From NCBI RefSeq assembly GCF_025465945.1, contig NZ_JANLNW010000023.1, positions 1 to 64,000 on the forward strand: a DNA stretch of 64,000 nt, given 5' to 3'. This document shows positions 51,477 to 62,410 of the stretch, one piece after another. Origin of the DNA: Pseudomonas sp. 6D_7.1_Bac1. GTDB lineage: Bacteria > Pseudomonadota > Gammaproteobacteria > Pseudomonadales > Pseudomonadaceae. Numbering within the stretch: the first letter of the stretch is position 1; the number at the start of each line of letters is the position of its first letter. Both the position numbers and the translations under genes were made by a program. A model generated the notes under the pieces. That model saw only the letters and a list, made by a program, of their open reading frames with translations, was not told where the DNA came from and searched no databases.

Positions 51477-51692
51477 ATGCCAGCCGTCAAAGTAAAAGAG
51501 AACGAACCCTTCGACGTAGCTCTGCGTCGTTTCAAGCGCTCCTGCGAAAAAGCCGGTGTACTGGCTGAAGTTCGTAGCCGCGAATTCTACGAGAAGCCAA
51601 CTTCTGAGCGTAAGCGTAAAGCAGCAGCCGCTGTTAAGCGTCACGCCAAGAAAGTTCAGCGCGAACAGCGCCGCGCCGTTCGTCTGTACTAA
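51477..51692 (+). CDS. rpsU: 30S ribosomal protein bS21
   Basis: Small basic ribosomal protein near the anti-Shine-Dalgarno region of 16S rRNA. The 71-residue sequence is complete ([19 protein letters not shown] ... VRLY), rich in Lys and Arg, and invariant in the family. It is the first gene of the macromolecular-synthesis cluster rpsU-dnaG-rpoD and is followed by a hairpin at 51722-51744 that should reduce read-through into dnaG. Confidence 0.97.
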
Positions 51693-52180
51693 TACACAGA
51701 CGTTCGTAGCAAGCTTCTGCCAAGCCCGGCCCTCAGCCGGGCTTATGGCATTTGCGGATATCGCTTGATGCTTCACCGTCAAAGCCGCAGACGCGACCGA
51801 GACAAATCTGCTTCACACGTCAGACCTGGCTCTTTTGCCAGCGGTGCACGTCTCTTCTGACGAGCCTTCCAAGGCTACTGACGAGCACACCTATTACTGA
51901 TTCCTCTCACGACGATCAGCCCAAGGCACGATATTGCGTGCCCACTTATGAGCTATCCGAGGCCTTTCATTGGCCATTGCGGACTCAGCGCAATACTTTC
52001 AAACAGTCGAATACCGATGAGCACTCACGTCAGCGGATTTTCGGCAGATACACTTCCCGACAGCGAATACGCAGACGATACCTGGTCGAGCCGCACATCT
52101 GCCGCGCCTCAAAACAATGACCAGCATCAGGCCGCCCTTCGCGCGGGTTAAATTTTCAGCGCAGTGATGACGAGAACGCC
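51693..52180. other. rpsU-dnaG intergenic region
   Basis: 488 bases without a convincing gene. It starts with the rpsU hairpin (51722-51744), then unique sequence with repeated GACGAGC-type words (GACGAGCCTT and GACGAGCACA, 51858-51886). Two overlapping frames (51752-52120, and 52018-52151 starting at an internal ATG) have no clear RBS or family resemblance. A dnaG promoter or a small RNA is possible but not visible by eye. Confidence 0.5.
51722..51744 (+). terminator. Hairpin after rpsU (partial terminator)
   Basis: AAGCCCGGC (51722-51730) pairs perfectly with GCCGGGCTT (51736-51744) over a 5-base loop. Only two T follow, so it may be a weak terminator or processing site. In E. coli a terminator at this point lowers dnaG expression relative to rpsU. 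Confidence 0.65.
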
Positions 52181-54142
52181 ATGGCCGGGCTAATTCCCCA
52201 GAGCTTTATTGACGACCTTCTGAACCGCACCGACATCGTCGATGTGGTCAGCTCGCGCCTGCAAATGAAAAAAGCCGGCAAGAACTACACCGCCTGCTGC
52301 CCATTTCACAAAGAAAAAACCCCCTCCTTCAGCGTCAGCCCGGACAAACAGTTCTATTACTGCTTTGGCTGCGGCGCTGGCGGCAATGCCCTCGGCTTTA
52401 TCATGGACCACGACAACCTGGATTTCCCCCAGGCCGTCGAAGAACTGGCCAAAGCCGCCGGCATGGAAATACCTCGCGAGGAAAGCGGTCGCCCGCACAA
52501 ACCGCGACAACCGACCGACTCGCCGCTTTACCCACTGCTGACCGCCGCTGCTGACTTTTACCGCCAGGCGCTGAAAAGCCATCCGGCGCGCAAAGCGGCT
52601 GTCGACTACTTGAAGGGTCGCGGCCTGACCGGTGAGATCGCTCGCGATTTCGGTCTCGGCTTCGCGCCACCGGGCTGGGACAATCTGTTCAAGCACCTGA
52701 GCAGCGACACCCTGCAACAAAAAGCCATGATCGACGCCGGCCTGCTGATCGAGAACGCCGAAACCGGCAAACGCTACGATCGCTTTCGCGACCGCGTGAT
52801 GTTCCCGATTCGCGACAGTCGCGGGCGCATCATCGCGTTTGGTGGCCGAGTACTGGGCGACGACAAACCGAAATACCTGAACTCGCCGGAAACCCCGGTC
52901 TTTCATAAAGGCCAGGAACTCTATGGCTTGTATGAAGCGCGCAAGAACAACCGCAATCTCGACGAGATCATCGTCGTCGAAGGCTACATGGACGTCATCG
53001 CCCTGGCCCAGCAAGGCTTGCGCAATGCCGTCGCCACGCTCGGCACCGCCACCAGCGAAGAACACCTGAAACGACTGTTTCGCGTCGTGCCCAACGTGCT
53101 GTTTTGTTTCGACGGCGACCAGGCCGGCCGTAACGCCGCCTGGCGCGCCCTGGAATCAACGCTTTCGAGCCTGCAAGACGGACGGCGTGCGCGCTTCCTG
53201 TTCCTGCCCGAAGGCGAAGACCCGGACACACTGGTCCGCTCCGAAGGCACCGACGCCTTCCGCGCACGGATCAATCAGCACGCCCAGCCATTGGCAGATT
53301 ATTTCTTCCAGCAACTGACCGAGGAATCCGACCCGCGCTCGCTCGAGGGCAAGGCCCACATGGCCACCCTCGCCGCACCGTTGATCGACAAAGTACCGGG
53401 TGCCAATCTGCGTACCCTGATGCGCCAGCGCCTGACCGAAATTACCGGCCTCAACAGCGAAGCCGTCAGTCAGTTGGTGCACAGCGCCCCGCAGGACGCG
53501 CCGCCCGCCTACGATCCAGGCATCGATTACGACGCCATGCCGGACTATTCCGACTACCACCAACCGCAGGAGGCCTACACGCCCCAGCAAGAGTGGACAC
53601 CGAAAAAACCCGGCAGCGGCGGCAAGAAGTGGGATAACAAACCCTGGGACAAGAAAGGCAAACGTGGCGGTGATCGCGACCAACCTCGCGCCCCACGCAT
53701 CCCGGCCGCGGTCGAGCCGCCAACACTGGCGGCCCTGCGTACCCTGCTGCATCACCCGCAACTGGCCGAAAAAGTTGAAGACGCCGGGCACTTCGCCGCC
53801 GAGGACCACTCCAACACGCAATTGCTGGTGGCACTGCTCGAAGCCGTACAGAAGAATCCTAAGCTAAACTCATTTCAGTTGATTGCACGTTGGCATGGCA
53901 CGGAACAAGGGCGCCTGCTCAAGGCATTGGCGGAAAAGGAGTGGCTGATTGAGGGAGATAACCTTGAACAACAGTTTTTCGACACCATTACTAGCTTGTC
54001 AGCCCGCCAACGCGAGCGAAATCTGGAACAACTTCTCAGGAAAGCACGTCAAAGCGAATTGAGTAGCGACGAGAAAAACCAACTGCGCGACCTCCTGAGT
54101 CGCAATGTTTCCGCATCAAACCCGACCTCAAGTGGCGCGTGA
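52181..54142 (+). CDS. dnaG: DNA primase
   Basis: Synthesises RNA primers for the lagging strand. The 653-residue protein has the N-terminal CHC2 zinc finger (C40, H43, C61, C64), the catalytic core with EGYMDVIALAQQG (TOPRIM Glu) and FDGDQAGRNAAWRALE, and a C-terminal DnaB-binding helicase-interaction domain (about 530-640). A long low-complexity linker (about 445-510, rich in Tyr, Pro, Gly, Lys) joins core and C-terminus. It is about 70 residues longer than E. coli DnaG, mainly from this linker. Confidence 0.96.
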   Translation: MAGLIPQSFIDDLLNRTDIVDVVSSRLQMKKAGKNYTACCPFHKEKTPSFSVSPDKQFYYCFGCGAGGNALGFIMDHDNLDFPQAVEELAKAAGMEIPREESGRPHKPRQPTDSPLYPLLTAAADFYRQALKSHPARKAAVDYLKGRGLTGEIARDFGLGFAPPGWDNLFKHLSSDTLQQKAMIDAGLLIENAETGKRYDRFRDRVMFPIRDSRGRIIAFGGRVLGDDKPKYLNSPETPVFHKGQELYGLYEARKNNRNLDEIIVVEGYMDVIALAQQGLRNAVATLGTATSEEHLKRLFRVVPNVLFCFDGDQAGRNAAWRALESTLSSLQDGRRARFLFLPEGEDPDTLVRSEGTDAFRARINQHAQPLADYFFQQLTEESDPRSLEGKAHMATLAAPLIDKVPGANLRTLMRQRLTEITGLNSEAVSQLVHSAPQDAPPAYDPGIDYDAMPDYSDYHQPQEAYTPQQEWTPKKPGSGGKKWDNKPWDKKGKRGGDRDQPRAPRIPAAVEPPTLAALRTLLHHPQLAEKVEDAGHFAAEDHSNTQLLVALLEAVQKNPKLNSFQLIARWHGTEQGRLLKALAEKEWLIEGDNLEQQFFDTITSLSARQRERNLEQLLRKARQSELSSDEKNQLRDLLSRNVSASNPTSSGA

Positions 54143-54156
54143 GGTCATAGCTAAGG

Positions 54157-54162
54157 TATAAT
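54157..54162 (+). promoter_or_regulatory. Consensus -10 element upstream of rpoD
   Basis: A perfect TATAAT lies 15 bases after the dnaG stop and about 48 bases before rpoD. The -35 position (around 54134-54139) is GC-rich and far from consensus, so activity may need an activator or another sigma factor at an overlapping site. An internal rpoD promoter here is known in other gammaproteobacteria. Confidence 0.45.
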
Positions 54163-54209
54163 CCTCGGCTTGTTTTTTGCCCGCCAAGACCTTCAGTGGA
54201 TAGGGTGTT

Positions 54210-56057
<1,848 letters not shown>

Positions 56058-56061
56058 TCAC

Positions 56062-56089
56062 AAAACCCCCGGCCCTGCCGGGGGTTTTG
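56062..56089 (+). terminator. Rho-independent terminator of rpoD
   Basis: AAAACCCCCGGC (56062-56073) pairs with GCCGGGGGTTTT (56077-56088) over a 3-base loop, 4 bases after the rpoD stop codon. Confidence 0.95.
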
Positions 56090-56179
56090 CTTTCTGTAGA
56101 TTAAATCCCCCTCGCTTCGCCCCCAACCCATAGCCCGTCTACACTCGAAACATTCCCCCCGAGCCATAACGAGACCGTT

Positions 56180-59100
56180 ATGCCCAGACTGCCGGCCATG
56201 CTTTTGCTATTGCTGATGACCTGGACCGCAGCGGCTGGCGCGCTGACTCTGACCGACGAAGAACGTGGCTGGCTTGCGGCTCACCCGGAACTGCGCCTGG
56301 GTGTCGACGCGTCTTGGCCACCGTTTGAGTTTCGTGATGAGCACGGCCGCTATCAGGGCCTGGCGGCTGACTACATCAACATCGTGCGTGAACGCCTGGC
56401 GATCAAGGTCAGGCCCATTGAGCCTGTCAGCTGGACCGAAGTCCTGCAACAGGCCAAACACGGCAAACTGGACCTGCTGCCCGGTGTCATGTCGACGCCC
56501 GAACGGCAGAACTACCTCTCGTTCACTCGACCCTACCTGGACTTCCCAATCGTCATCCTGGCCCATGTAGGGGGGGCGCAACCGCATAAACTGGAAGACC
56601 TCTACGGTTTGAAAATCGCCGTTGTGGAAAACTATGCCCCCCATGAACTGCTGCGTACGCAGCATCCCGACCTCAATCTGGTCCCCATGTCCAATGTCAG
56701 CTCAACCTTGCAGGCACTGGCCACTGGTGAGGTTGATGCGGTAGTTGGCGATCTGGCCTCAAGCGTCTGGAGCCTTCGCCAGCTCAAGCTCGACGGGCTA
56801 TACGTCAGTGGTGAAACGCCCTATCGCTACCAATTGGCAATGGGCGTTCCCCGAGACAACAAAATACTGGTCGGCATTCTGGATAAAGTGCTGGCGGACA
56901 TGAGCCCAGGCGAAATCAGCGCCATCCAGGAACATTGGGTCGGAAACGTCCTCGACCACCGCACCTTATGGTCCGAGCTGGTGACGTATGGCCTGCCCGG
57001 CGCGCTGCTACTGATCACCGTACTGGCCGTGGTGATCCGCATCAATCGCCGCTTGAGTTCGGAAATTTCCCGCCGGGTCGCGCTGGAACAGGAACTGCGT
57101 ACCAGCGAATACCATTATCGCGGGCTGGTGGAGAGCCTTTCGGCGATCGCCTGGGAAGCACGAATCAGCGATTTTACGTACAGCTACGTGTCACCCCACG
57201 CCGAAGACCTGCTCGGCTACCCCCTGTCCCATTGGTTGATTCCTGGTTTCTGGCGCAACATCATCCATCCCGCCGACCTCACACGCGCCCAGGCATTTTG
57301 CGATCACGAAGTGCTGGTCGGGCGCGATCACAGCCTCGACTACCGGGTAATCACCGCAGATGGGCGCTGCCTCTGGGTACGCGACATTGTCAGCCTGATC
57401 GAACACGGCCATGAACCAATACTGCGTGGGCTGATGATCGACATCAGCGAAGCCAAAAGAACCGAAGAAGCCTTGCGCCTCTCCGAGCAGAAATTTGCCT
57501 CGGTATTCCAGCAGTGTCCGGACATTCTGGTGATTGCACGCCTGTCTGACGGCTGCCTGCTGGAAGTCAACGAAGCGTTCGAAGAGCAAATCGGCCTCAA
57601 CGCCGAACAAGTGATCGGGCAGACCGCCACCGAGCTGAACATCTGGGGCATACCAGGCGTCGGCCCCGGCCTCTTGCAGCGCTTGCAGGCGGGCAGTATT
57701 CGCAACCTGGAAATGCCCTTTCGTCGCAGCAATGGCCAGGTGTTCACCGGCCTGATCTCCGCCGAACCCTTCGAGCTCGACACCACCCCGGCGCTGGTCG
57801 TGGTGGTGCGTGACATCAGCCAACTCAAAGAAACCCAGCAGCAACTGCAAACCTCTGAAGAGAAATTTGCCAAGGCCTTCCATGCCTCCCCTGACGGTTT
57901 ATTGCTGTCACGCGTGAGTGACGGTGTGCTGATCGAGGTCAACGAGGGCTTCAGTCGCATCACCGGCTTCAACAGCGCGATGTCGCTGGATCGCTCGACC
58001 CTCGACCTTGGTATATGGGTCAACCTGAACGAACGCAGGCAGATGCTCGACCTGCTCAAACGCGATGGTTTCGTGCGTGACTTCAGCTGCCATATCCGCC
58101 GCAACGACGGGCAGATTCGCCTCTGTGAAATGTCCAGCCGACCGCTGCCGATCGGCGATGACGATTGCATGCTGACCATCGCCCGGGACATCACCGAACG
58201 ACATCTGATGCAAGAAAAACTGCAACAGGCCGCCACGGTGTTCGAGAGCACCGCAGAAGGCGTGTTGATCACCGACACCCAACAGCACATCAGCGCCGTC
58301 AACCGCGCGTTCACCGAAATCACCGGTTACAGCGAAACCGAAGCCCTGGGCTGCACGCCTCGGCTACTTGCCTCCGGCCTGCATGACAGCGCCTTCTACG
58401 CAGCGATGTGGCATCAATTGACCGCTGAAGGACATTGGCAGGGCGAGATTTCCAACCGGCGCAAGAATGGCGAGCTGTACCCCAGCTGGCTGACCATCAG
58501 CGCAGTACGCAACAAGGACCGGTTCATCACCCACTTCGTTGCGGTATTTGCCGATATCTCGAGCCTCAAGCACGCCCAGGCCAAACTCGACTATCAGGCA
58601 CACCACGACCCGTTGACAGGGCTGCCGAACCGGACGTTGTTCGAAAGCCGGCTGCAGACAGCACTCAACAGCCAGCAAGAAAACGGTGGCCAGGGCGCAG
58701 TGCTGTTTCTGGATCTCGACCGCTTCAAGCATATCAACGACAGCCTGGGTCATCCGGTCGGCGACCTGCTGCTCAAAGGCATTGCAGTGCGCCTCAAAGA
58801 GCAACTTCGGGACATCGATACCGTGGCGCGGCTGGGGGGTGACGAGTTCATCATCCTGCTGCCAGGCTTGCAGCAAGCCAGCGACGCCGACCATATCGCC
58901 AACAAGCTGCTGAACGGCTTCACAGCGCCCTTCCAGGCCGGCGAGCACGAGTTCTTCATCAGTGCCAGCATTGGCACGAGTCTCTACCCCAGGGACGGCA
59001 GCGACGTCGCCACGCTGGTCAAGAATGCCGATGCGGCGATGTACCGCTCCAAAGCCAAAGGTCGCAACCGGGTTGAAAGCTATACCCGCGACCTGACCGC

Positions 59101-59923
59101 TCAGGCCAGCGAACGCGTGGCACTGGAACATGAGCTGCGCCGCGCCATCGAGCGCAATGAACTGACACTGTTCTATCAACCCAAAATCAGCCTCAACCAT
59201 CCGCGTCTGGTAGGCGCCGAAGCCCTGATCCGCTGGCGTCATCCAGTCTTCGGCGACGTGCCGCCCGAACATTTCATTCCCTTGGCCGAAGAAAACGGCA
59301 TGATCCTGCAAATCGGTGACTGGGTGCTGGAACAGGCCTGCCTGCAGATGCACGAATGGAACAAACGCTATGAAAGTTTCGGCCCGCTGTCAGTCAACCT
59401 CGCCGGAGCACAGCTACGCCAGCCGAACCTGCTGGGTCGCATCGAACAACTGCTCAAGGAGAACCATCTCAAACCCGGCTTTCTGCAACTGGAAATCACC
59501 GAAAACTTCATCATGAGCCAGGCCGAAGAAGCGCTTGAAGTCCTGCACCTGCTCAAACGTCTGGGCGTGCAACTGGCCATCGACGACTTCGGCACCGGCT
59601 ATTCCTCACTGAGCTACCTCAAACGCCTGCCGTTGGACTTCCTGAAAATCGACCAATCGTTTGTCCGCGGCCTGCCGGATGACCCACACGATGTCGCCAT
59701 CGTCCGTGCAATTATTGCCCTGGGCCGCAGCATGCAATTCACGATCATTGCCGAAGGCGTTGAAACCCAGGCGCAGCAGCAATTCCTGGCTGCCGAAGGC
59801 TGCGAACAGATCCAGGGCTACATCGTCAGCCTGCCCCTGCCCGCCGACGAATTCGCCGCAACCTTTCTTCGCATCGCAGTTTCGGACTTTTCGGATAGCA
59901 CAGCCGGGAAACCGTCGCTATAA
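56180..59923 (+). CDS. rmcA: Redox/ligand-responsive c-di-GMP protein RmcA (SBP-TM-PAS-GGDEF-EAL)
   Basis: Large membrane protein of 1247 residues that in P. aeruginosa (RmcA, 1245 residues, same locus) degrades c-di-GMP in response to redox state and phenazines and is needed for normal biofilm structure. Domains in order: signal peptide (1-20), SBP_bac_3-like periplasmic domain (about 25-260), one membrane helix (about 271-291), four PAS domains (about 310-800, each with a PAC-type end), GGDEF at 886-890 with the intact motif, and EAL with E1014-A-L. Both signature motifs are intact, so dual activity is possible. It follows the rpoD terminator and its stop codon overlaps the -10 element of the tRNA promoter. 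Confidence 0.93.
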   Translation: MPRLPAMLLLLLMTWTAAAGALTLTDEERGWLAAHPELRLGVDASWPPFEFRDEHGRYQGLAADYINIVRERLAIKVRPIEPVSWTEVLQQAKHGKLDLLPGVMSTPERQNYLSFTRPYLDFPIVILAHVGGAQPHKLEDLYGLKIAVVENYAPHELLRTQHPDLNLVPMSNVSSTLQALATGEVDAVVGDLASSVWSLRQLKLDGLYVSGETPYRYQLAMGVPRDNKILVGILDKVLADMSPGEISAIQEHWVGNVLDHRTLWSELVTYGLPGALLLITVLAVVIRINRRLSSEISRRVALEQELRTSEYHYRGLVESLSAIAWEARISDFTYSYVSPHAEDLLGYPLSHWLIPGFWRNIIHPADLTRAQAFCDHEVLVGRDHSLDYRVITADGRCLWVRDIVSLIEHGHEPILRGLMIDISEAKRTEEALRLSEQKFASVFQQCPDILVIARLSDGCLLEVNEAFEEQIGLNAEQVIGQTATELNIWGIPGVGPGLLQRLQAGSIRNLEMPFRRSNGQVFTGLISAEPFELDTTPALVVVVRDISQLKETQQQLQTSEEKFAKAFHASPDGLLLSRVSDGVLIEVNEGFSRITGFNSAMSLDRSTLDLGIWVNLNERRQMLDLLKRDGFVRDFSCHIRRNDGQIRLCEMSSRPLPIGDDDCMLTIARDITERHLMQEKLQQAATVFESTAEGVLITDTQQHISAVNRAFTEITGYSETEALGCTPRLLASGLHDSAFYAAMWHQLTAEGHWQGEISNRRKNGELYPSWLTISAVRNKDRFITHFVAVFADISSLKHAQAKLDYQAHHDPLTGLPNRTLFESRLQTALNSQQENGGQGAVLFLDLDRFKHINDSLGHPVGDLLLKGIAVRLKEQLRDIDTVARLGGDEFIILLPGLQQASDADHIANKLLNGFTAPFQAGEHEFFISASIGTSLYPRDGSDVATLVKNADAAMYRSKAKGRNRVESYTRDLTAQASERVALEHELRRAIERNELTLFYQPKISLNHPRLVGAEALIRWRHPVFGDVPPEHFIPLAEENGMILQIGDWVLEQACLQMHEWNKRYESFGPLSVNLAGAQLRQPNLLGRIEQLLKENHLKPGFLQLEITENFIMSQAEEALEVLHLLKRLGVQLAIDDFGTGYSSLSYLKRLPLDFLKIDQSFVRGLPDDPHDVAIVRAIIALGRSMQFTIIAEGVETQAQQQFLAAEGCEQIQGYIVSLPLPADEFAATFLRIAVSDFSDSTAGKPSL

Positions 59924-59924
59924 T
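59919..59924 (+). promoter_or_regulatory. -10 element of the tRNA promoter, overlapping the rmcA stop
   Basis: A perfect TATAAT lies 15 bases before the tRNA start, and its TAA is part of the rmcA stop codon. No clear -35 hexamer is seen at the expected distance. Confidence 0.5.
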
Positions 59925-59938
59925 CTGCGGCCTACTGA

Positions 59939-60015
59939 GGGCCTATAGCTCAGTTGGTTAGAGCAGAGGACTCATAATCCTTTGGTCCACGGTTCAAGTC
60001 CGTGTGGGCCCACCA
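59939..60015 (+). tRNA. tRNA with CAT anticodon, probably tRNA-Ile2
   Basis: A 77-base cloverleaf: acceptor GGGCCTA paired with TGGGCCC, D-stem GCTC/GAGC, anticodon stem-loop GAGGA-CTCATAA-TCCTT with CAT, T-arm with GGTTCAAGTCC, encoded CCA. CAT may be elongator Met or, after lysidine modification of C34, Ile2. The C4-G69 and C5-G68 acceptor pairs and the TTTGGTC...GGTTCAAGTCC part resemble E. coli ileX, so Ile2 is favoured. Databases have called this locus tRNA-Met in P. aeruginosa. Confidence 0.9.
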
Positions 60016-60020
60016 AATAC

Positions 60021-60046
60021 AAAAGCCGCGCATTGCGCGGCTTTCG
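60021..60046 (+). terminator. tRNA terminator
   Basis: AAAAGCCGCGC (60021-60031) pairs with GCGCGGCTTT over a 3-base loop, then CGTGTTT, six bases after the tRNA CCA end. Confidence 0.85.
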
Positions 60047-60073
60047 TGTTTCTGGCAATTACGTTTTGGCAGA

Positions 60074-60241
60074 GTGTTTTTCTTTCAAAACATCGGGCTG
60101 TCTGGTGCCGAAGCCACCGCCCACTACCTGGGCGCCACCAAATGGCTGGGCGACGAATATTGGAAACGCATGGAAGGGATAGCAAAAGCCCCGCAGGGAC
60201 GGGGCCAGGGAGGAGATCAGAGTGACTTACACCAAGGGTAG
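60074..60241 (+). pseudogene. Possible gene fragment after the tRNA
   Basis: A short frame that may begin at GTG 60074 encodes NIGLSGAEATAHYLGATKWLGDEYW-type sequence (key run GLSGAEATAHYLGATKWLG at about residues 7-25), with natural-looking composition, then runs into the terminator of the opposite gene, which it decodes as a Gly/Gln-rich tail. It has no recognisable family and a poor RBS. It could be the remnant of a larger gene lost by recombination next to the tRNA. Low confidence. Confidence 0.25.
60183..60205 (-). terminator. Terminator of the minus-strand gene at 60227
   Basis: On the minus strand GCCCCG (60205-60200) and CGGGGC (60193-60188) pair over a 6-base loop followed by TTTTGCT. 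It lies 21 bases beyond the gene's stop codon. Confidence 0.8.
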
Positions 60242-60550
60242 TTGGGCATGCTTTGCCCCGACGTCGTGCAGTTTGCCTTCGATGGTCCTCAAGGCCGTCA
60301 ATAACCCCCGCACGCTTCCAGGGTTGAGCATGATGCCTTCCGTGGCCGTTCTGTCGATAAAAGTCGTGACGCTGCTTAGCGCCTCGGTGGCGTGCGCCTC
60401 CTGCAAGCTGTCCCACACCTGGACGATCAGCTCCTTCAAGTGCGGATCATCCAGCGACAGCGGTGCGTCAAGATCGTGCTTCTTCAACGTACTGATCAAC
60501 AGTCCCAGCGAAATGTTCGCTCGCATCAAGGCTCTTTCTCGTCCTTCCAT
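60227..60550 (-). CDS. Hypothetical protein, unknown family
   Basis: I do not recognise this 107-residue protein. The start is set at the ATG 60550 because AAGGAG lies seven bases upstream. The frame is open 12 codons further. The product (MEGRERALMRANISLGLLIS ... ) is predicted helical, with alternating Leu/Ile and charged residues, no signal peptide and no Cys. It has its own terminator (60183-60205) and base composition similar to the chromosome. A strong RBS and terminator make it a likely real gene. It lies in the accessory islet behind the tRNA, and its function cannot be inferred from its neighbours. Confidence 0.65.
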   Translation of the reverse strand: MEGRERALMRANISLGLLISTLKKHDLDAPLSLDDPHLKELIVQVWDSLQEAHATEALSSVTTFIDRTATEGIMLNPGSVRGLLTALRTIEGKLHDVGAKHAQLPLV

Positions 60551-60586
60551 TCGCCTTCTCCTTTGCCTGAATAGAAAGCCCGGCAC

Positions 60587-61045
60587 AGGGCCGGACTCTG
60601 GTGCCGCCTCAAGGATAGCTTATGAGGCTCAGAGTGCTGCGCTGCTGGAATAGTTGCTTTTCAGGAGCGAATCATGAGCGCATCCGCCACCAGCAAACTC
60701 GACTTTGTGCTGCGCCGGGTTTTGACGATGCACTTGGCGAAAAATGCGTCTACAGTTCAAGCTTGAACGACCCCAACCTACCCAATGCAATGCCTTGTGC
60801 ATTTTTGAGTGTTCACCTTCTGGCGAAAACGGCAGGGTACGGGGTGATGCGATACGGAGCTCGAGTCGCATGATCGTGTTGAGAATAATATTCAACACCT
60901 TTTACTAACCCAATTCGATATCGGGCACTCACGGGATCAACCATCGACGCCCCATGACGAAATACTATCTATCAGATATCTTGAAGCTCAGCTCCAACCG
61001 CAGACAACAACAAACAATGTAATTGGCATATTTATCAGACACCTT
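60587..61045. other. Intergenic region in the tRNA-side islet
   Basis: 459 bases mostly without genes. A 30-codon frame with a good RBS lies at 60674-60766. The right half (60870-61045) is AT-richer than the rest of the window (ATAATATTCAACACC, ACAACAACAAACAATG) and probably holds the promoter of the gene at 61046. Opposing longer frames (60622-60873 plus, 60629-60898 minus) have no family features. Confidence 0.5.
60674..60766 (+). CDS. Possible small protein, 30 residues
   Basis: The ATG at 60674 is preceded by GGAG with a six-base spacer, one of the best RBS in the region. The product (MSASATSKLDFVLRRVLTMH, then LAKNASTVQA) is basic and amphipathic, without homologue known to me. It could be a true small protein or the truncated start of a lost gene. 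Confidence 0.35.
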   Translation: MSASATSKLDFVLRRVLTMHLAKNASTVQA

Positions 61046-61840
61046 ATGAATGCAAGTGAAAAATATTTCATGATCGATACCAAGTTTAGTCATGTGAGCG
61101 AATTCAATGAGTGCCACAACATTGAAACAGGAACTGTTTTTATAATTGCGTCTGGAAGTTCCGCCAAAGACTTCCCCATTGATGAGTTCGCTCATGTCCC
61201 AATGATCACAATGAACGGGGCGGTCGCGCTTTTCGAGGGTACCGCGATCAAGCCTTTTTTCTACGTTTGTACTGATATGAGTTTCCCCACCCAGCAACCC
61301 GAGTTATTTTCGCACGCAATGCAGATCAGCCAGAGAGTTGCATTGTGGGAAGAGTACATCCGTCGAAGTGACATCCGGCCTCAAGGTCAATTATTCGCTT
61401 TAAAACCAGCGATCAAGCAATCCTGGTTCGACTCAACTTTCAAAAGAAACAAGGACCTGGTGCGAAGCACTTCTCTTTTCGGACATCGAAGAAAGAGCAT
61501 CGGATTCAGCAAGAATCTCAGCGATGGCTTTTTCGATGCCCGTACAGTTGCTTATCTCGCACTGCAGCTTGCCTACCATGCCGGCTTCACCAAAGTCATC
61601 ATGGTCGGGGTTGATTTAAACCAATCAAGTGGCCGCTTTTATGAAACAGAAACATCCAACAAATCCCCGTGCGCACTCGACCAACACTTCCACACCAGAA
61701 TTCTCCCATCATTGAAGTTGATGGCGGAAAAGGTCATGAACAAGAATTTCTCGGTCTATAACCTTTCTAAAAATTCCAGAATCCCCGACAGCGTGATACC
61801 CACTATCAGCATTCAGGAAGTCAGAGCCCAGCTCACATGA
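61046..61840 (+). CDS. Glycosyltransferase-like / LPS-associated protein, unassigned
   Basis: The 264-residue protein opens with a Rossmann-like loop TVFIIASGSSAKDFPIDEF (about 31-49) and has a second conserved block FFDARTVAYLALQLAYHAGFTKVIMVGVDLN (partly, about 163-193). This layout resembles DUF115 proteins and family GT42 sialyl/Kdo-type transferases of surface polysaccharides. It could act on LPS core or flagellin glycosylation, but no partner genes are adjacent. The region is clearly richer in A and T and in Lys, Asn and Ser codons than its neighbours, suggesting transfer. The RBS before the ATG at 61046 is weak. An ATG eight codons later (61070) is an alternative. Confidence 0.65.
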   Translation: MNASEKYFMIDTKFSHVSEFNECHNIETGTVFIIASGSSAKDFPIDEFAHVPMITMNGAVALFEGTAIKPFFYVCTDMSFPTQQPELFSHAMQISQRVALWEEYIRRSDIRPQGQLFALKPAIKQSWFDSTFKRNKDLVRSTSLFGHRRKSIGFSKNLSDGFFDARTVAYLALQLAYHAGFTKVIMVGVDLNQSSGRFYETETSNKSPCALDQHFHTRILPSLKLMAEKVMNKNFSVYNLSKNSRIPDSVIPTISIQEVRAQLT

Positions 61841-61912
61841 TCCACCCCATACAGGCGACTCGAGTGCAAACCGAGCATTCACGCCCCCCGCTGCGGCGCA
61901 CTAATCGGTAAC

Positions 61913-62410
61913 ATGCTCGCCCACCGCAACGTGCCGCCGGAGATAACCTTGCCTGACACCCGCCCTCCCGCCCTCGACGAAATCGATCGTCAACTGATCG
62001 CAGCCTTGCAAATCAATGCCCGTGAAAGCGTGGCCATGCTCGCCCGACAATTGGGGATTGCGCGCACCACGGTGACCTCACGCCTGGCGCGGCTGGAAAA
62101 GGCACGGGTGATTACCGGTTATGGAGTAAGGCTCGGGCAACGGGTGGTCGATGGTGGTTTGCAGGCGTATGTCGGGATCACCGTGCAACCGCGTTCCGGC
62201 AAGGAAGTACTGCGTCGGCTCAGCGCCATGGCGCAGGTCCAGCAGTTGTGTGCGGTCAGTGGCGAATTCGATTACGTGGCGTGGCTGCGTACCGATTCAC
62301 CGGAACAGCTCGACCAGTTGCTCGACCAGATCGGCAGCGTCGACGGCGTAGAAAAGACCACCACCTCGATCATCCTCAGCAGCAAGATTGATCGCGGCCA
62401 GCCAGTTTGA
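61913..62410 (+). CDS. Lrp/AsnC family transcriptional regulator
   Basis: Regulator with an N-terminal winged helix-turn-helix (LDEIDRQLIAALQINARESVAMLARQL, partly, then GIARTTVTSRLARLEK) and a C-terminal RAM/AsnC ligand-binding domain (about 75-155). 165 residues from ATG 61913. A TTG at 61949 (153 residues) has a better RBS (GGAG plus six bases) and may be the true start. It precedes davB on the same strand, as in P. putida, where a regulator of this type lies next to the lysine davBA genes. It probably senses lysine or another amino acid and controls davB. Confidence 0.88.
   Translation: MLAHRNVPPEITLPDTRPPALDEIDRQLIAALQINARESVAMLARQLGIARTTVTSRLARLEKARVITGYGVRLGQRVVDGGLQAYVGITVQPRSGKEVLRRLSAMAQVQQLCAVSGEFDYVAWLRTDSPEQLDQLLDQIGSVDGVEKTTTSIILSSKIDRGQPV

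Noticed and set aside
51752..52120. 122-codon frame between rpsU and dnaG
   Set aside because: Composition is Arg/Thr/Ser-rich without hydrophobic core, there is no RBS, and an overlapping second frame is equally open.
59939..60015. tRNA 3' end as an active att site
   Set aside because: No second copy of the 3' end or integrase was found in the following 4 kb. Only a 10-base GCCACCAAAT near-match occurs nearby.
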